A stretch of 64,000 nt of DNA from Jiangella anatolica (lineage in GTDB: Bacteria > Actinomycetota > Actinomycetes > Jiangellales > Jiangellaceae): the NCBI RefSeq assembly GCF_003236295.1, contig NZ_POTW01000005.1, positions 1-64,000 on the forward strand, written 5' to 3'. The notes beneath the pieces were generated by a model, which had not been told where the DNA came from, did no database searches, and was given only the letters and a program-made list of their open reading frames with translations. Numbering within the stretch: the first letter of the stretch is position 1; every line of letters begins with the position of its first letter. The position numbers and the translations under genes are program-made. This document shows, piece by piece, positions 8,887-17,801 of this stretch.

Positions 8887-10424
8887 CCGTTGCGCTGCGG
8901 GGCGGCGACGTCCTGGACGGGCTCGGCGGGCCCGCCGTGCGGGCGGACGTGCTGGTCCGCGCCGGCGTCGTGGTGGCCCACGGGACGCCCGACACGGTCA
9001 TCGACGTCACCGGGCTGGTCGTCTGCCCGGGCTTCGTCGACCTGCACTCCCATTCGGACCTGACGCTGCTGTCCGCGCCGCGGGCGCCCAGCAAGGTGCG
9101 TCAGGGCGTCACCACCGAGGTCGTCGGGAACTGCGGTCTGGGCGTGGCGCCGATCGCCGCCGACGTCGCCGAGCTGCGCGCCGCCGCCGGCTACCTCGAC
9201 CTGGACCCGGCCGTGCCGCTGGACTGGCAGGGCTTCGGCGAGTACCTCGACGCGCTGGCCGCGGCCCGGACCAGCGTCAACGTCGCCGCCCTGGTGCCGC
9301 ACCTGCCGCTGCACGCGGCGGCGGCCGGCTGGGACGACGGCCCGGCCGACCTGGACCGGCTGCGCGGCCTGCTGGCCGAGTCGTTCGCGGCCGGCGCGGC
9401 GGGCGTGTCGACCGGCCTGTGCTACGGACCGCTCGTGCACGCCGGCGAGGACGAGCTGACGGCGATCGGCGCGGTCGCGGCCGAGCACGGCCGGGTGTTC
9501 GCCTGGCACCTGCGCGACTACGGCGCCGGCCTGCTCGACGCCGTCGACGAGGCGCTGCGGGTGGCCGAGCGGACCGGCTGCCGCACCCAGCTGTCGCACC
9601 TGGTCTCCGTCGGCCGGAAGAACTGGGGCGGCGTCGCGGCGGCGCTGGAGCGGGTCGACGCGGCCCGCGACCGCGGCCTGGACGTCGCCGTCGACGTCTA
9701 CCCGTACCTGGCCGGCAACGCGCCGCTGTCCCAGCTGCTGCCGGCGTGGGCACAGAACGGCGGCGCCGACGCGATGAAGGTGCGGCTGGCCGACCCCGAC
9801 GTCCGGGCACGCGTGGCCACAGAATGGCAGGACCTGCCGTGGACCTGGGACGAGATCACCGTCAGCCGGGTGCCGGCCGGCCCCGACGACGCCGCGACCG
9901 GCCGCACGCTGGCGCAGCTGGGTGACCACCCCGCGGACGTGGCGCTGGACCTGCTGCACCGGCACGGCAACGCCGTCCTCGCCGTCGGCACCGGCCGCAG
10001 CGAGGACGACCTGCTGGCCGCGCTGCGCCATCCCGCGTCGGTGATCGGCTCCGACGGCCTGGCGCTGGACCCGGACGGCCCGACCGGCGCCGGCCAGCCG
10101 CACCCGCGGTCCTACGGGACCTACCCGCGGCTGCTGCGCGACTATGTGGGCCCGGGCCGGCTGAGCCTGGCGGAGGCGGTGGCCAAGTGCACGTCCGCCC
10201 CCGCGGAAAGAGCCGGCCTGCGCGATCGCGGCGTGCTCGCGCCCGGCCGGCCCGCCGACATCGTCGTCCTGGACCCGGCCGCCGTCGCCGACCGGGCCAC
10301 ATACACCGACCCGCAGCGCTATCCGGGCGGGATCGCGCTGGTCATGGTCAACGGGACCGCCGTGGTGGACGGCCGCGGCCACACCGGCGCGCGGCCCGGC
10401 AGCGTCCTACGAGTCGAGGAGTAG
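8883..10424 (+). CDS. N-acyl-D-amino-acid deacylase (D-aminoacylase)-like amidohydrolase
   Basis: A 513-residue amidohydrolase-superfamily enzyme. GFVDLHSHSDLTL gives the metal-binding HxH, followed by VRQGVTTEVVGNCGLGVAP, which is characteristic of the D-aminoacylase branch (compare its usual GNCG motif), then FAWHLRDYG, QLSHL, and GSDGLALD with the catalytic Asp. The C terminus (LAPGRPADIVVLDP) closes the small beta-sandwich. These enzymes release a carboxylic acid from N-acyl-D-amino acids. GTG at 8883 overlaps the FAH stop. With the PLP enzyme downstream it suggests that D-configured or otherwise unusual N-acyl amino compounds are handled by this operon. Confidence 0.87.
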   Translation: MTVALRGGDVLDGLGGPAVRADVLVRAGVVVAHGTPDTVIDVTGLVVCPGFVDLHSHSDLTLLSAPRAPSKVRQGVTTEVVGNCGLGVAPIAADVAELRAAAGYLDLDPAVPLDWQGFGEYLDALAAARTSVNVAALVPHLPLHAAAAGWDDGPADLDRLRGLLAESFAAGAAGVSTGLCYGPLVHAGEDELTAIGAVAAEHGRVFAWHLRDYGAGLLDAVDEALRVAERTGCRTQLSHLVSVGRKNWGGVAAALERVDAARDRGLDVAVDVYPYLAGNAPLSQLLPAWAQNGGADAMKVRLADPDVRARVATEWQDLPWTWDEITVSRVPAGPDDAATGRTLAQLGDHPADVALDLLHRHGNAVLAVGTGRSEDDLLAALRHPASVIGSDGLALDPDGPTGAGQPHPRSYGTYPRLLRDYVGPGRLSLAEAVAKCTSAPAERAGLRDRGVLAPGRPADIVVLDPAAVADRATYTDPQRYPGGIALVMVNGTAVVDGRGHTGARPGSVLRVEE

Positions 10425-10428
10425 CCAG

Positions 10429-11256
10429 GTGATCGACGTACACACGCACTGCCTGCTGCGGGAGCACTGGGGCCACGAGTGGGAGGACCACTGGCAGCCG
10501 GTCTACGGCCGGGAGTGGACCGACGTCACCACCGAGCACTTCGACGAGTCCATGCAGGGCGTCACGACGGCGTTCGTGTTCGGGCTGCGCGCGAGCGCCC
10601 TCGGCGTGGCGACGCCGAACGACTTCGTCGCCTGGTTCTGCGCGAACACCGAGACCGACACCGTCGGCTTCATGGCGCTGGACCCGTCCGACCCCGACGT
10701 GCTGGACCAGCTCGCCGACGGCGTCGCGAAGGGGCTGCGCGGCATCAAGCTCTACCCCGTCCTGGCCCGGTTCGACCCGCGCGACACCGCGCACGACCCG
10801 TTCTACCGGGCCGCGGCCGACAACGGCCTGGTCGTGCTCTGGCACATGGGCGCGACGCCGAGCCCGGCCGGCGACCTGTCGCTGAGCGAGCCGTTGCTGG
10901 TCGACGACGTCGCCCGGCGGCACCCGGACCTGGTGCAGATCATCGCCCACCTGGGACACCCGTGGCAGCGCGAGACCATCGTCGTGCTGCGGAAGAACCG
11001 CCGGGTGTTCGCCGACGTCTCTGCGGCGTGGGCGCTGCCGTTCGACGGCTACCACGCGCTGGTCCGCGCCCAGGAGTGGAAGGTCGTGCCGAAGCTGCTG
11101 TTCGGCTCGGACTACCCGCTGTGGACGCCGGCCCAGGCCGCCGACGGGCTGCGGATGCTGGCCGCGATGCGCCCGGACGGGCTGCCGCGCATCGAGGCGT
11201 CGACGGTCGAGTGGCTGGTCGACGGCGACCCGCGGCCGGCGCTGGGACTGGCATGA
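10429..11256 (+). CDS. amidohydrolase-2 (PF04909-type) family metal hydrolase, possible lactonase
   Basis: A 275-residue TIM-barrel hydrolase starting with MIDVHTHC, the first metal-binding motif, with GIKLYP, HMGATPSPAG, IIAHLGHPW and the late GSDYPLW containing the catalytic Asp. The family covers decarboxylases, sugar-lactone hydrolases and related enzymes. The GTG start at 10429 follows GAGGAG 5 bp after the previous stop. Between a sugar oxidoreductase and a sugar-acid dehydratase-like enzyme, hydrolysis of a sugar lactone to the acid is a reasonable inference. Decarboxylase or amidase activity cannot be excluded. Confidence 0.83.
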   Translation: MIDVHTHCLLREHWGHEWEDHWQPVYGREWTDVTTEHFDESMQGVTTAFVFGLRASALGVATPNDFVAWFCANTETDTVGFMALDPSDPDVLDQLADGVAKGLRGIKLYPVLARFDPRDTAHDPFYRAAADNGLVVLWHMGATPSPAGDLSLSEPLLVDDVARRHPDLVQIIAHLGHPWQRETIVVLRKNRRVFADVSAAWALPFDGYHALVRAQEWKVVPKLLFGSDYPLWTPAQAADGLRMLAAMRPDGLPRIEASTVEWLVDGDPRPALGLA

Positions 11257-12350
11257 GGCTGGCCGACGTCGCGACGCCGGCGCTGCTGGCCGACCAGCCC
11301 CGGCTGGTGCGGAACCTGACGGCGATGGCGACGCTGCTGGCGAGGGCCGGGGTGGCGCACCGGCCGCACATCAAGACGTCGAAGTGCCTGGACGTGGTCC
11401 GGCGCCAGCTGGCGCTGGGCGCGACCGGCGTCACCTGCGCGACGCCGGCGGAGGTCAGGCTGCTGCTCGACGCCGGGGTCCAGGATGTGCTCTGGGCGCA
11501 CGCTCCGGTCGGCCCGGCCAAGGTCGCGTTCGCCGTGTCGGCCGCGGCGGGCGGACGGCTGACCGTCGCGCTGGACTCGGCCGCCGTCGCGGCGCCGCTG
11601 GCCGAGGCGGCCGATGCGGCCGGCGTGACGATCCCGTACCTGCTCGAGGTCGACACCGGGCTGGGCCGGATGGGCGTCGCGCCGGACGACGCGGCCGCCG
11701 CCGTCGCGGAGCTGGCGCCGTACCCGTCGCTGCGGCTGCGCGGGGTGATGACGCAGGAGGGCCACGTCGGCGCCGCCCTGGGCGACCGGGACGCGCAGGC
11801 GGCGGCGGGACGGCGGGCCGGCGAGGCGCTCGTCGGGGCGGCCGAGGCGCTGCGGGCCGCCGGCCACGAGTGCCCGGTCGTCTCCGTCGGCTCGACGCCC
11901 GGCGCGGCCAGCACGCCGTTCGTCCCCGGCGTCACCGAGGCCCGGCCCGGCACCTATGTCTACTACGACAGCAACCAGATCGCCGTCGGCGCCGCGACGC
12001 TCGCCGACTGCGCGCTGACCGTGCTGACCAGGGTCGTCAGCACCCGGCGCGGCGACCGGGTGATCGTCGACGCCGGGCTGAAGGCGATGAGCAACGACCC
12101 GGCCGCGACCGGCGGCGGGCTCGGCACCGTCTGCGACGCCGAGCTCAACCCCGTGGAGGATGTCGTGTTCGAGTACGCCCACGAGGAGCACGGCTTCCTC
12201 ACCGGCCCCGGCATCGCGAACCTCGCCGTCGGCGACCTGCTGCGGATCGTGCCGAACCACGCCTGCGGCACCGTGAACATGTTCGGCGGGGTGCACCTCG
12301 TCGAGGACGACCGGGTGCTGAACCGGTGGACGATCGGGGCGCGGCACTGA
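11253..12350 (+). CDS. D-threonine aldolase / D-serine dehydratase-like PLP enzyme (fold type III)
   Basis: A 365-residue enzyme of the alanine-racemase-like fold. The N terminus has the PLP lysine in RPHIKTSKC (about residue 37). LLEVDTGLGRMG and VSVGSTPGA are cofactor-contacting segments, and the C terminus has IVPNHACGTVN, where His and Cys bind the divalent metal in D-threonine aldolases and eukaryotic-type D-serine dehydratases. These enzymes act on D-beta-hydroxy-alpha-amino acids. ATG at 11253 overlaps the preceding stop. Together with the D-aminoacylase gene it argues for a D-amino-acid step in the pathway. Aldolase versus dehydratase activity cannot be decided from sequence. Confidence 0.85.
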   Translation: MRLADVATPALLADQPRLVRNLTAMATLLARAGVAHRPHIKTSKCLDVVRRQLALGATGVTCATPAEVRLLLDAGVQDVLWAHAPVGPAKVAFAVSAAAGGRLTVALDSAAVAAPLAEAADAAGVTIPYLLEVDTGLGRMGVAPDDAAAAVAELAPYPSLRLRGVMTQEGHVGAALGDRDAQAAAGRRAGEALVGAAEALRAAGHECPVVSVGSTPGAASTPFVPGVTEARPGTYVYYDSNQIAVGAATLADCALTVLTRVVSTRRGDRVIVDAGLKAMSNDPAATGGGLGTVCDAELNPVEDVVFEYAHEEHGFLTGPGIANLAVGDLLRIVPNHACGTVNMFGGVHLVEDDRVLNRWTIGARH

Positions 12351-13423
12351 TGCGCGTCACCGGCGTGACGACCGTCCTGCTGCGGGCCGGCGACAGCACC
12401 GCCGCGATCGTCGAGCTGCGCACCGACACCGAGGTGACCGGGCTGGGCGAGACCTACGCGGGCGTGTTCGTCCCGCACACCGTGCCGGCGATCGTCGACC
12501 GGTTCGGCGCGCTGCTGACCGGCCGCCGGATCGACCCCGAGGACCCGGCCGGGGAGCTGCGGCGGCTGCGCCGCGAGACCGCGTTCTGGGCGACGTCCGG
12601 GCTCGGCGCGGGCGTGCTCGCCGGAGTCGAGGCGGCGCTGTGGGACCTCGCCGGGAAGGCGCTCGGGATGCCCGTGCACCGGCTGCTCGGCGGGCCGCGG
12701 CACGAGCGGCTGCCGGTGCTGGCCACGGGCGGGCCGTCGCGGCCGGCCGGCGAGCTGTACCGGACCGTCGAGCACCACCTCGGACAGGGGTTCGCCGGCG
12801 TGCGGTTCGGGCTGGACCACGGCGACGACCTCGCCGAGGTGCTCGGGTCGCTGCGCGAGCGGTTCGGCGCCGGTCCGGAGCTGGCGGTCGACTGCCACGG
12901 GGAGATGCGCGAGCCGTCGCGGCGCTGGGACGTCGCGACGGCCGCCGCCGCGCTGGCCGCCGCGGCGCCGCACCGGCCGCTGTACGTCGAGGAGCCGCTG
13001 GCCTACGACGACCCGGCCGCCTACGCGGAGCTGCGCACCGCGACGGACCTCCTCGTCGCCGGCGGCGAGCGGCTGGCGAGCTACGCCGAGTTCGCCCCCT
13101 GGGTCCGGGCCGGTGCGTTCGGCGTGCCGCAGCCGGACGCGTCGTGGGCCGGCGTCACCGACGTGCTCGCCGTCGCCGCCGGCGGCGGCCGCATCGCGCC
13201 GCACAGCTGGAGCGCCGGCGTCGGCGCGCTGCAGAACGTGCACGCCGGGTTCGCCGCCGCGACCACGCTGACGCTCGAGCTGCCGGCGACGCCCGGGCCC
13301 CTGCGCACCGAGCTGTGGGGCGACGCCGTCGCCGTCCGGGACGGCCACCTCACCCCGCCGGAGGCGCCCGGCTGGGGCGCCGTCCTCACCGACGAGGTCA
13401 GGGAGCGGTACGCGCTGCGCTGA
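12350..13423 (+). CDS. enolase-superfamily sugar-acid dehydratase, D-galactonate dehydratase-like
   Basis: A 357-residue member of the mandelate racemase/muconate lactonising enzyme group. The usual KxK general base is replaced (GVRFG near 150). Instead VDCHGEM gives Asp 181 and His 183, a D-x-H arrangement like that of D-galactonate dehydratase, followed by YVEEPL (Glu 214/215), AGGERL (Glu 240) and APHSW (His 285). These positions agree with the DgoD layout as I remember it, so a galactonate-type acid is the best substrate guess. The ATG shares its A with the preceding TGA. Last gene of the operon; its 3' end overlaps the convergent MaoC gene by 26 bp. Confidence 0.85.
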   Translation: MRVTGVTTVLLRAGDSTAAIVELRTDTEVTGLGETYAGVFVPHTVPAIVDRFGALLTGRRIDPEDPAGELRRLRRETAFWATSGLGAGVLAGVEAALWDLAGKALGMPVHRLLGGPRHERLPVLATGGPSRPAGELYRTVEHHLGQGFAGVRFGLDHGDDLAEVLGSLRERFGAGPELAVDCHGEMREPSRRWDVATAAAALAAAAPHRPLYVEEPLAYDDPAAYAELRTATDLLVAGGERLASYAEFAPWVRAGAFGVPQPDASWAGVTDVLAVAAGGGRIAPHSWSAGVGALQNVHAGFAAATTLTLELPATPGPLRTELWGDAVAVRDGHLTPPEAPGWGAVLTDEVRERYALR

Positions 13424-14231
13424 GGCACATCGTGCCGACGGTCGTCAGCCGACCGGCGCCGTCGCGCACCCAGCAGTCGTCCCAGTGGTCAGCAGAGCCG
13501 GCCTCGGCCCAGACCGGCTCGCCCACGGCCAGCGGCGCGACGAACTTCACGTCCAGCCGGCCCGCGGTGAACCAGTCCGCGCCGTGCCGCTCGACCCCGA
13601 GCTCCAGCAGGTAGCAGGCCTGCTGCAGGCCCTGGACCAGCGGCCCGTCCAGCCCGGCGGCGTGCGCGACGCCGAGGTCGGTATGGATGTTGCGCTGGAA
13701 CTTGCCGGCGTTGGAGAACAGCACGACCTGGTCGGCGTGCGGCACCTTGCGCCTGGACTGCGCGGCCGCCGGCGGGGCGGACGGCCCGGCGCCGCGGCCG
13801 ACGAACTCCCCCGGCTGCGCGCTGAGGATCTCGACACCGCGGTGGCTCATCAGCAGCGTGCCGTCGGCGCCGTGGGCCTGCGCCTCCAGCACCACGTAGC
13901 CCTTGCCGCGCCGCTCGTACTTGTCGACGTAGCGGCCGCGGATCGTGACCTTCTCGCCCAGCCGCACCGGCGCGTGGAAGTCCAGCCGCTCGTGCGTGTG
14001 GATGTTCAGGCACTCCTCTTGCCGGTACTGGTGGTAGTAGACCAGCAGCAGCTCGTTGGCCAGCAGCCCCGGGTGCGCGATCCGGCCGCCGAACGGAGAC
14101 TCCTCCAGGTACCACGGGTGGCGGTCGTCCTGGACGAACGCGAACGCCTCGATCGCGTGCTCGTCCACCTCGACGACCGCCGGCCCCAGCTCCTCGCCGG
14201 CCTCGACCAGCTCCCAGCGCGGCGACTTCAC
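13398..14231 (-). CDS. MaoC-like double hot-dog dehydratase/thioesterase-fold protein
   Basis: A 277-residue protein with two hot-dog repeats. The first repeat shows DDRHPWY and GGRIAHPGLLANELLLVYYH, the second shows NIHTDLGVAHAAGLDGPLVQGLQQACYLLE and a final VWAEAGSADH region. Such proteins hydrate enoyl-CoAs or are related thioester enzymes. The GTG at 14231 overlaps the stop of the acyl-CoA ligase (GTGA) and places the start directly before KSPRWELVEAG. It is the last gene of the minus-strand ABC-transporter operon. Pairing with an acyl-CoA ligase suggests a role in breaking down an acyl chain carried by the imported substrate. Specificity is unknown. Confidence 0.8.
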   Translation of the reverse strand: MKSPRWELVEAGEELGPAVVEVDEHAIEAFAFVQDDRHPWYLEESPFGGRIAHPGLLANELLLVYYHQYRQEECLNIHTHERLDFHAPVRLGEKVTIRGRYVDKYERRGKGYVVLEAQAHGADGTLLMSHRGVEILSAQPGEFVGRGAGPSAPPAAAQSRRKVPHADQVVLFSNAGKFQRNIHTDLGVAHAAGLDGPLVQGLQQACYLLELGVERHGADWFTAGRLDVKFVAPLAVGEPVWAEAGSADHWDDCWVRDGAGRLTTVGTMCLSAARTAP

Positions 14232-15814
14232 CCGCGCAGCTCCCGCCGCAGCACCTTGCCGGTGGCCGTCTTCGGGATCTCCGGCAGGATCTCGACGTCG
14301 CGCGGGCACTTGTAGGCGGCCAGGTGCTCGCGGCAGAACGCGATCAGCTCGGCCGGCTCGGCCGACTCCCCCGCCCGCAGCGACACGAACGCCTTCACCG
14401 TCTCGCCGCGGTACTCGTCCGGCACCCCGACGACGGCGGCCTCGTGCACGGCCGGATGCTGGTACAGGACGTCCTCGACCTCGCGCGGCCACACCTTGAA
14501 GCCCGACGCGATGATCATGTCCTTCGACCGGTCCAGCAGGTAGAACCAGCCGCCGGCGTCGCGCTTGCCGACGTCGCCGGTGCGCAGCCAGCCGCCGTCG
14601 ACGATGGCCTCCGCGGTCGCCTCCGGGCGCTGCCAGTAGCCCGGCACGACCCCTTCGCCGCGGATCCAGAACTCGCCGACCTCACCGACCGGCACGTCGG
14701 CGCGGGTGTCCGGGTCGACGACGCGGACGTCGGTGTCCGGCACCGGCACGCCGATCGACAGCGCGCCGGTGTCCGCGTCGACCGGCGCGCGCCCGCCGAG
14801 CGGCACCATGTGCGTGGGCGACGTCGTCTCCGTCAGGCCGTAGCAGTTGTGGATGTAGCCGCCGGCGAGGTCCTGCCACTGCTCGACGGTGGCCGGCGGC
14901 ACCGGCGCGCCACCGCTGAACGTCTTCGCGAACGCCGTCAGGTCCCGGGTGGCGATGTCCGGGCAGGCCATCAGCGCGCGGAACGCGGTGATGCTGGCCA
15001 GCGTGAACGTGCCGCGGTGGCGTTCGAGCGCCCACAGGATCGTGGCCGGGTCGAACCGGTACGTCAGCACGATCGGCGCGCCCGCGGCGAACGCGACGCC
15101 GGTGATCGCGGTCGGCCCGATGATGTGGAACAGCGGCGCCAGCGCGGCCACCACGTCCCGCTCGTCGATGCGCGCCCAGGAGCGCCACAGCCCGGCGATG
15201 AAGGCCAGGTTGCGGTGCGTGTTCATCGCACCCTTCGGCCGGCCCGTGGTGCCGGACGTGTAGCTGAGCACGGCGACGTCGCCCGGCGCCGGGAGGTGCG
15301 GCGGCGGCCGCCGGCCGGCGTACTGCCGGGTCAGCGCCACCAGGTCCTCCGTGCCGTCCGGCCGGTCGCCGCGGGCGACGCCGGCGAGCAGCGGCGGGAC
15401 CGCGTCGAGGAAGTCCAGCTCGGACGTCGTGATGACGGTCTTGACGTCGGTCCGCCGGACCACGCCGGCCACCACGTCGCGGTACAGCGACTCCAGCACC
15501 ACCATCGCCGTCGCGCCGGAGTCGGTCAGGTGGTACTCGACCTCGGGCGGGCGGAACATCGGGTTCAGCGGCACCCAGATCGCGCCCAGCTTCCACACCG
15601 CCAGCTCGGCGAGGATGAACTGCGGCACGTTCTGGGTCATCAGCGCGACGCGGGACCCCGGGCCGACGCCGCGTTCGGACAGTGCGACGGCGAGCGCGCC
15701 GGACAGCTCGTCCACGGTCGCGTAGTCGAGGACGGTGTCGAAGTAGACCAGGCACGGTGCCGACGGCGTCCTGGTCGCGGACGCGGCGAAGTGCTCCAGG
15801 GAACTCGCGGCCAT
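14228..15814 (-). CDS. acyl-CoA synthetase (AMP-binding, ANL superfamily)
   Basis: A 528-residue ligase with the ANL signatures in order: the phosphate loop SYTSGTTGRPKG, GLTETTSPTHMV for adenine and substrate binding, GEFWIRGEGVVPGYW, WLRTGDVG, the hinge region LDRSKDMIIASGFKVWPREVE, and the catalytic lysine in PKTATGKVLRREL close to the C terminus. It activates a carboxylic acid to its CoA thioester with ATP. The start ATG has AGGAG upstream and lies 8 bp after the stop of the ABC ATPase gene, so it is part of the transporter operon. The chain length of the substrate cannot be predicted. Confidence 0.9.
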   Translation of the reverse strand: MAASSLEHFAASATRTPSAPCLVYFDTVLDYATVDELSGALAVALSERGVGPGSRVALMTQNVPQFILAELAVWKLGAIWVPLNPMFRPPEVEYHLTDSGATAMVVLESLYRDVVAGVVRRTDVKTVITTSELDFLDAVPPLLAGVARGDRPDGTEDLVALTRQYAGRRPPPHLPAPGDVAVLSYTSGTTGRPKGAMNTHRNLAFIAGLWRSWARIDERDVVAALAPLFHIIGPTAITGVAFAAGAPIVLTYRFDPATILWALERHRGTFTLASITAFRALMACPDIATRDLTAFAKTFSGGAPVPPATVEQWQDLAGGYIHNCYGLTETTSPTHMVPLGGRAPVDADTGALSIGVPVPDTDVRVVDPDTRADVPVGEVGEFWIRGEGVVPGYWQRPEATAEAIVDGGWLRTGDVGKRDAGGWFYLLDRSKDMIIASGFKVWPREVEDVLYQHPAVHEAAVVGVPDEYRGETVKAFVSLRAGESAEPAELIAFCREHLAAYKCPRDVEILPEIPKTATGKVLRRELRG

Positions 15815-15822
15815 TGCGGCTC

Positions 15823-16815
15823 CTACTGCTGCTCAGGGAAGTGACAGGCGACGCTCTGTGTGCCGGACTGCGTGGGCGTCAGGACCGGCTCCGTCGTCGC
15901 GCACACGTCCTGGGCCTTCCAGCAGCGGGTGCGGAACCGGCAGCCCGACGGCGGGTTGCGCGGGCTGGGCACGTCGCCGCTGAGCACGATCCGGTCCGGC
16001 CGGTCCCGCAGCGCCGGGTCGGGCAGCGGGATCGCCGACAGCAGCGCCCGCGTGTACGGGTGCGCCGGACGCTCGAAGATGTCGAGCTTGTCGCCGGACT
16101 CGACCACCTTGCCCAGGTACATGACGATGACGCGGTCGCAGCTGTGCCGCACCACCGACAGGTCATGCGAGATGAACAGGTACGCCAGGCCGAGCTCGCG
16201 CTGCAGTGTCGCCAGCTGGTTCACCACCTGTGCCCGGATCGACACGTCCAGCGCGGACACCGGTTCGTCCAGCACCAGCACGCTCGGGTCCAGCGCGAGC
16301 GCGCGGGCGATGCCCAGGCGCTGGCGCTGGCCGCCGGAGAACTCGTGCGCGTACCGGTTCAGGTGCTCGGCGGACAGCCCGACCATCTCCAGCAGCTCGA
16401 CCACCCGGTCGCGCCCGCCGGAGCGGTAGCCGCCCTGCACCCGCAGCGGCTCGGAGACCAGCTCGCGGGCGGTCATCCGCGGGCTCAGCGACGAGTACGG
16501 GTCCTGGAAGACGATCTGGATCGCGCAGCGCAGCTCGCGCCGGTCCGCCGCCGGCATCGTCTCGACGTCCACGCCGCGGAACCGCACCGTCCCCGACGTC
16601 GGCGTGGTCAGGCCGACGAGGATCTGGCCGACGGTGGACTTCCCGCAGCCGGACTCCCCCACCAGGCCGAGCGTCTCGCCGACGCGCAGCGAGAAGCTGA
16701 CACCGTCCAGCGCCCGGATCGCCGCGACCTGCCGGCGCAGCACGCCGCCGCGGACCGGGAAGAACTTGCGCAGGTCCTCGACGCCGACGATCTCGTCGGT
16801 CAGGGTCGCCGTCAT
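15823..16815 (-). CDS. oligopeptide/dipeptide-type ABC transporter ATPase (DppF-like)
   Basis: A 330-residue nucleotide-binding protein with Walker A GESGCGKST, Q-loop VFQDPYSSLSPRMT, signature FSGGQRQRLG, Walker B LVLDEPVSALD, H-loop FISHDLSVV, and the C-terminal oligopeptide-type extension (HPYTRALLSAIP and a Cys cluster around RFRTRCWKAQDVC). The start is the ATG at 16815, which overlaps the stop of the preceding ATPase gene (ATGA). It forms the second motor subunit of the four-gene importer. No periplasmic binding protein gene lies in the operon. Confidence 0.92.
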   Translation of the reverse strand: MTATLTDEIVGVEDLRKFFPVRGGVLRRQVAAIRALDGVSFSLRVGETLGLVGESGCGKSTVGQILVGLTTPTSGTVRFRGVDVETMPAADRRELRCAIQIVFQDPYSSLSPRMTARELVSEPLRVQGGYRSGGRDRVVELLEMVGLSAEHLNRYAHEFSGGQRQRLGIARALALDPSVLVLDEPVSALDVSIRAQVVNQLATLQRELGLAYLFISHDLSVVRHSCDRVIVMYLGKVVESGDKLDIFERPAHPYTRALLSAIPLPDPALRDRPDRIVLSGDVPSPRNPPSGCRFRTRCWKAQDVCATTEPVLTPTQSGTQSVACHFPEQQ

Positions 16816-17801
16816 CGGGCCATCACCAGCTCCTCGTGGAAGTGGCACGCCGACGCGTGCCCCGGCGCGAGCGGCACCAGGCCCGGGCGCTCCGTCACGC
16901 ACCGGTCCCGGCCGGCCGCGACCGGGCAACGAGCGGCGAACGTGCAGCCGACCGGCGGCGCGACCAGGTTCGGCGGGCTGCCCGAGATCGGGGTCAGCTC
17001 CTCGGTGTCGCGGTCCAGCCGGGGCAGGCTCTCCAGCAGGCCGAGCGTGTACGGATGCCGAGGCGCGGCGAACACCGTCGTGACGTCGCCCTGCTCGACG
17101 ATCGCGCCGCCGTACATCACCACGACCCGGTCGGCCATCTCGGCGACGACGCCGAGGTCGTGGGTGATGAGGATGGTGGCGGCGCCGGTCTCGCGCTGCG
17201 CCTTGCGCAGCAGGCCGAGCACCTGTGCCTGGATCGTCACGTCCAGCGCGGTGGTCGGCTCGTCGGCGATGAGCAGCGCCGGGTCGTTGGCGATCGCCAT
17301 CGCGATCATCACCCGCTGGCGCATGCCGCCGGAGAACTCGTGCGGGTACTGCCGGGCCCGCGAGTCCGGGTCCGGCACGCCGACCAGCGTCAGCAGGTCG
17401 ACGGCGCGCTGCCAGGCCTGCTTGCGGGTGACCGGCCGGTGCAGCCGGACCACCTCGGCGATCTGCTTGCCGACCCGGTGCACCGGGTTCAGCGCCGTCA
17501 TCGGGTCCTGGAAGATCACCGAGATGTCGTCGCCGCGCAGCGCCCGCAGCCGGTCCGGCGTCGCCGCCAGCAGGTCCTCGCCACGGAACCGGATGCCGCT
17601 CGCGCTCACCCGGGCCGGCGGGCGGCGCAGCAGGCCGAGCACGGCCATCGCCGTCACGCTCTTGCCGGAGCCGGACTCGCCGACGACGCACAGCATCTCG
17701 CCCGGCTCGACGTCGAACGAGACGCCGTTGACGGCGTGCACCGTGCCGGCCTCGGTGCCGAACTCGACCACGAGGTCACGGACCTCCAGCAGTGCGCTCA
17801 T
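16812..17801 (-). CDS. oligopeptide/dipeptide-type ABC transporter ATPase (DppD-like)
   Basis: A 329-residue ATPase with Walker A GESGSGKSV, Q-loop IFQDPMTALNPVH, signature FSGGMRQRVMIA, Walker B LIADEPTTALD, H-loop ITHDLGVV and the C-terminal HPYTLGLLESLP/Cys region of the oligopeptide subfamily. The ATG at 17801 overlaps the permease stop (ATGA). It pairs with the DppF-like subunit encoded next. Confidence 0.92.
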   Translation of the reverse strand: MSALLEVRDLVVEFGTEAGTVHAVNGVSFDVEPGEMLCVVGESGSGKSVTAMAVLGLLRRPPARVSASGIRFRGEDLLAATPDRLRALRGDDISVIFQDPMTALNPVHRVGKQIAEVVRLHRPVTRKQAWQRAVDLLTLVGVPDPDSRARQYPHEFSGGMRQRVMIAMAIANDPALLIADEPTTALDVTIQAQVLGLLRKAQRETGAATILITHDLGVVAEMADRVVVMYGGAIVEQGDVTTVFAAPRHPYTLGLLESLPRLDRDTEELTPISGSPPNLVAPPVGCTFAARCPVAAGRDRCVTERPGLVPLAPGHASACHFHEELVMAR

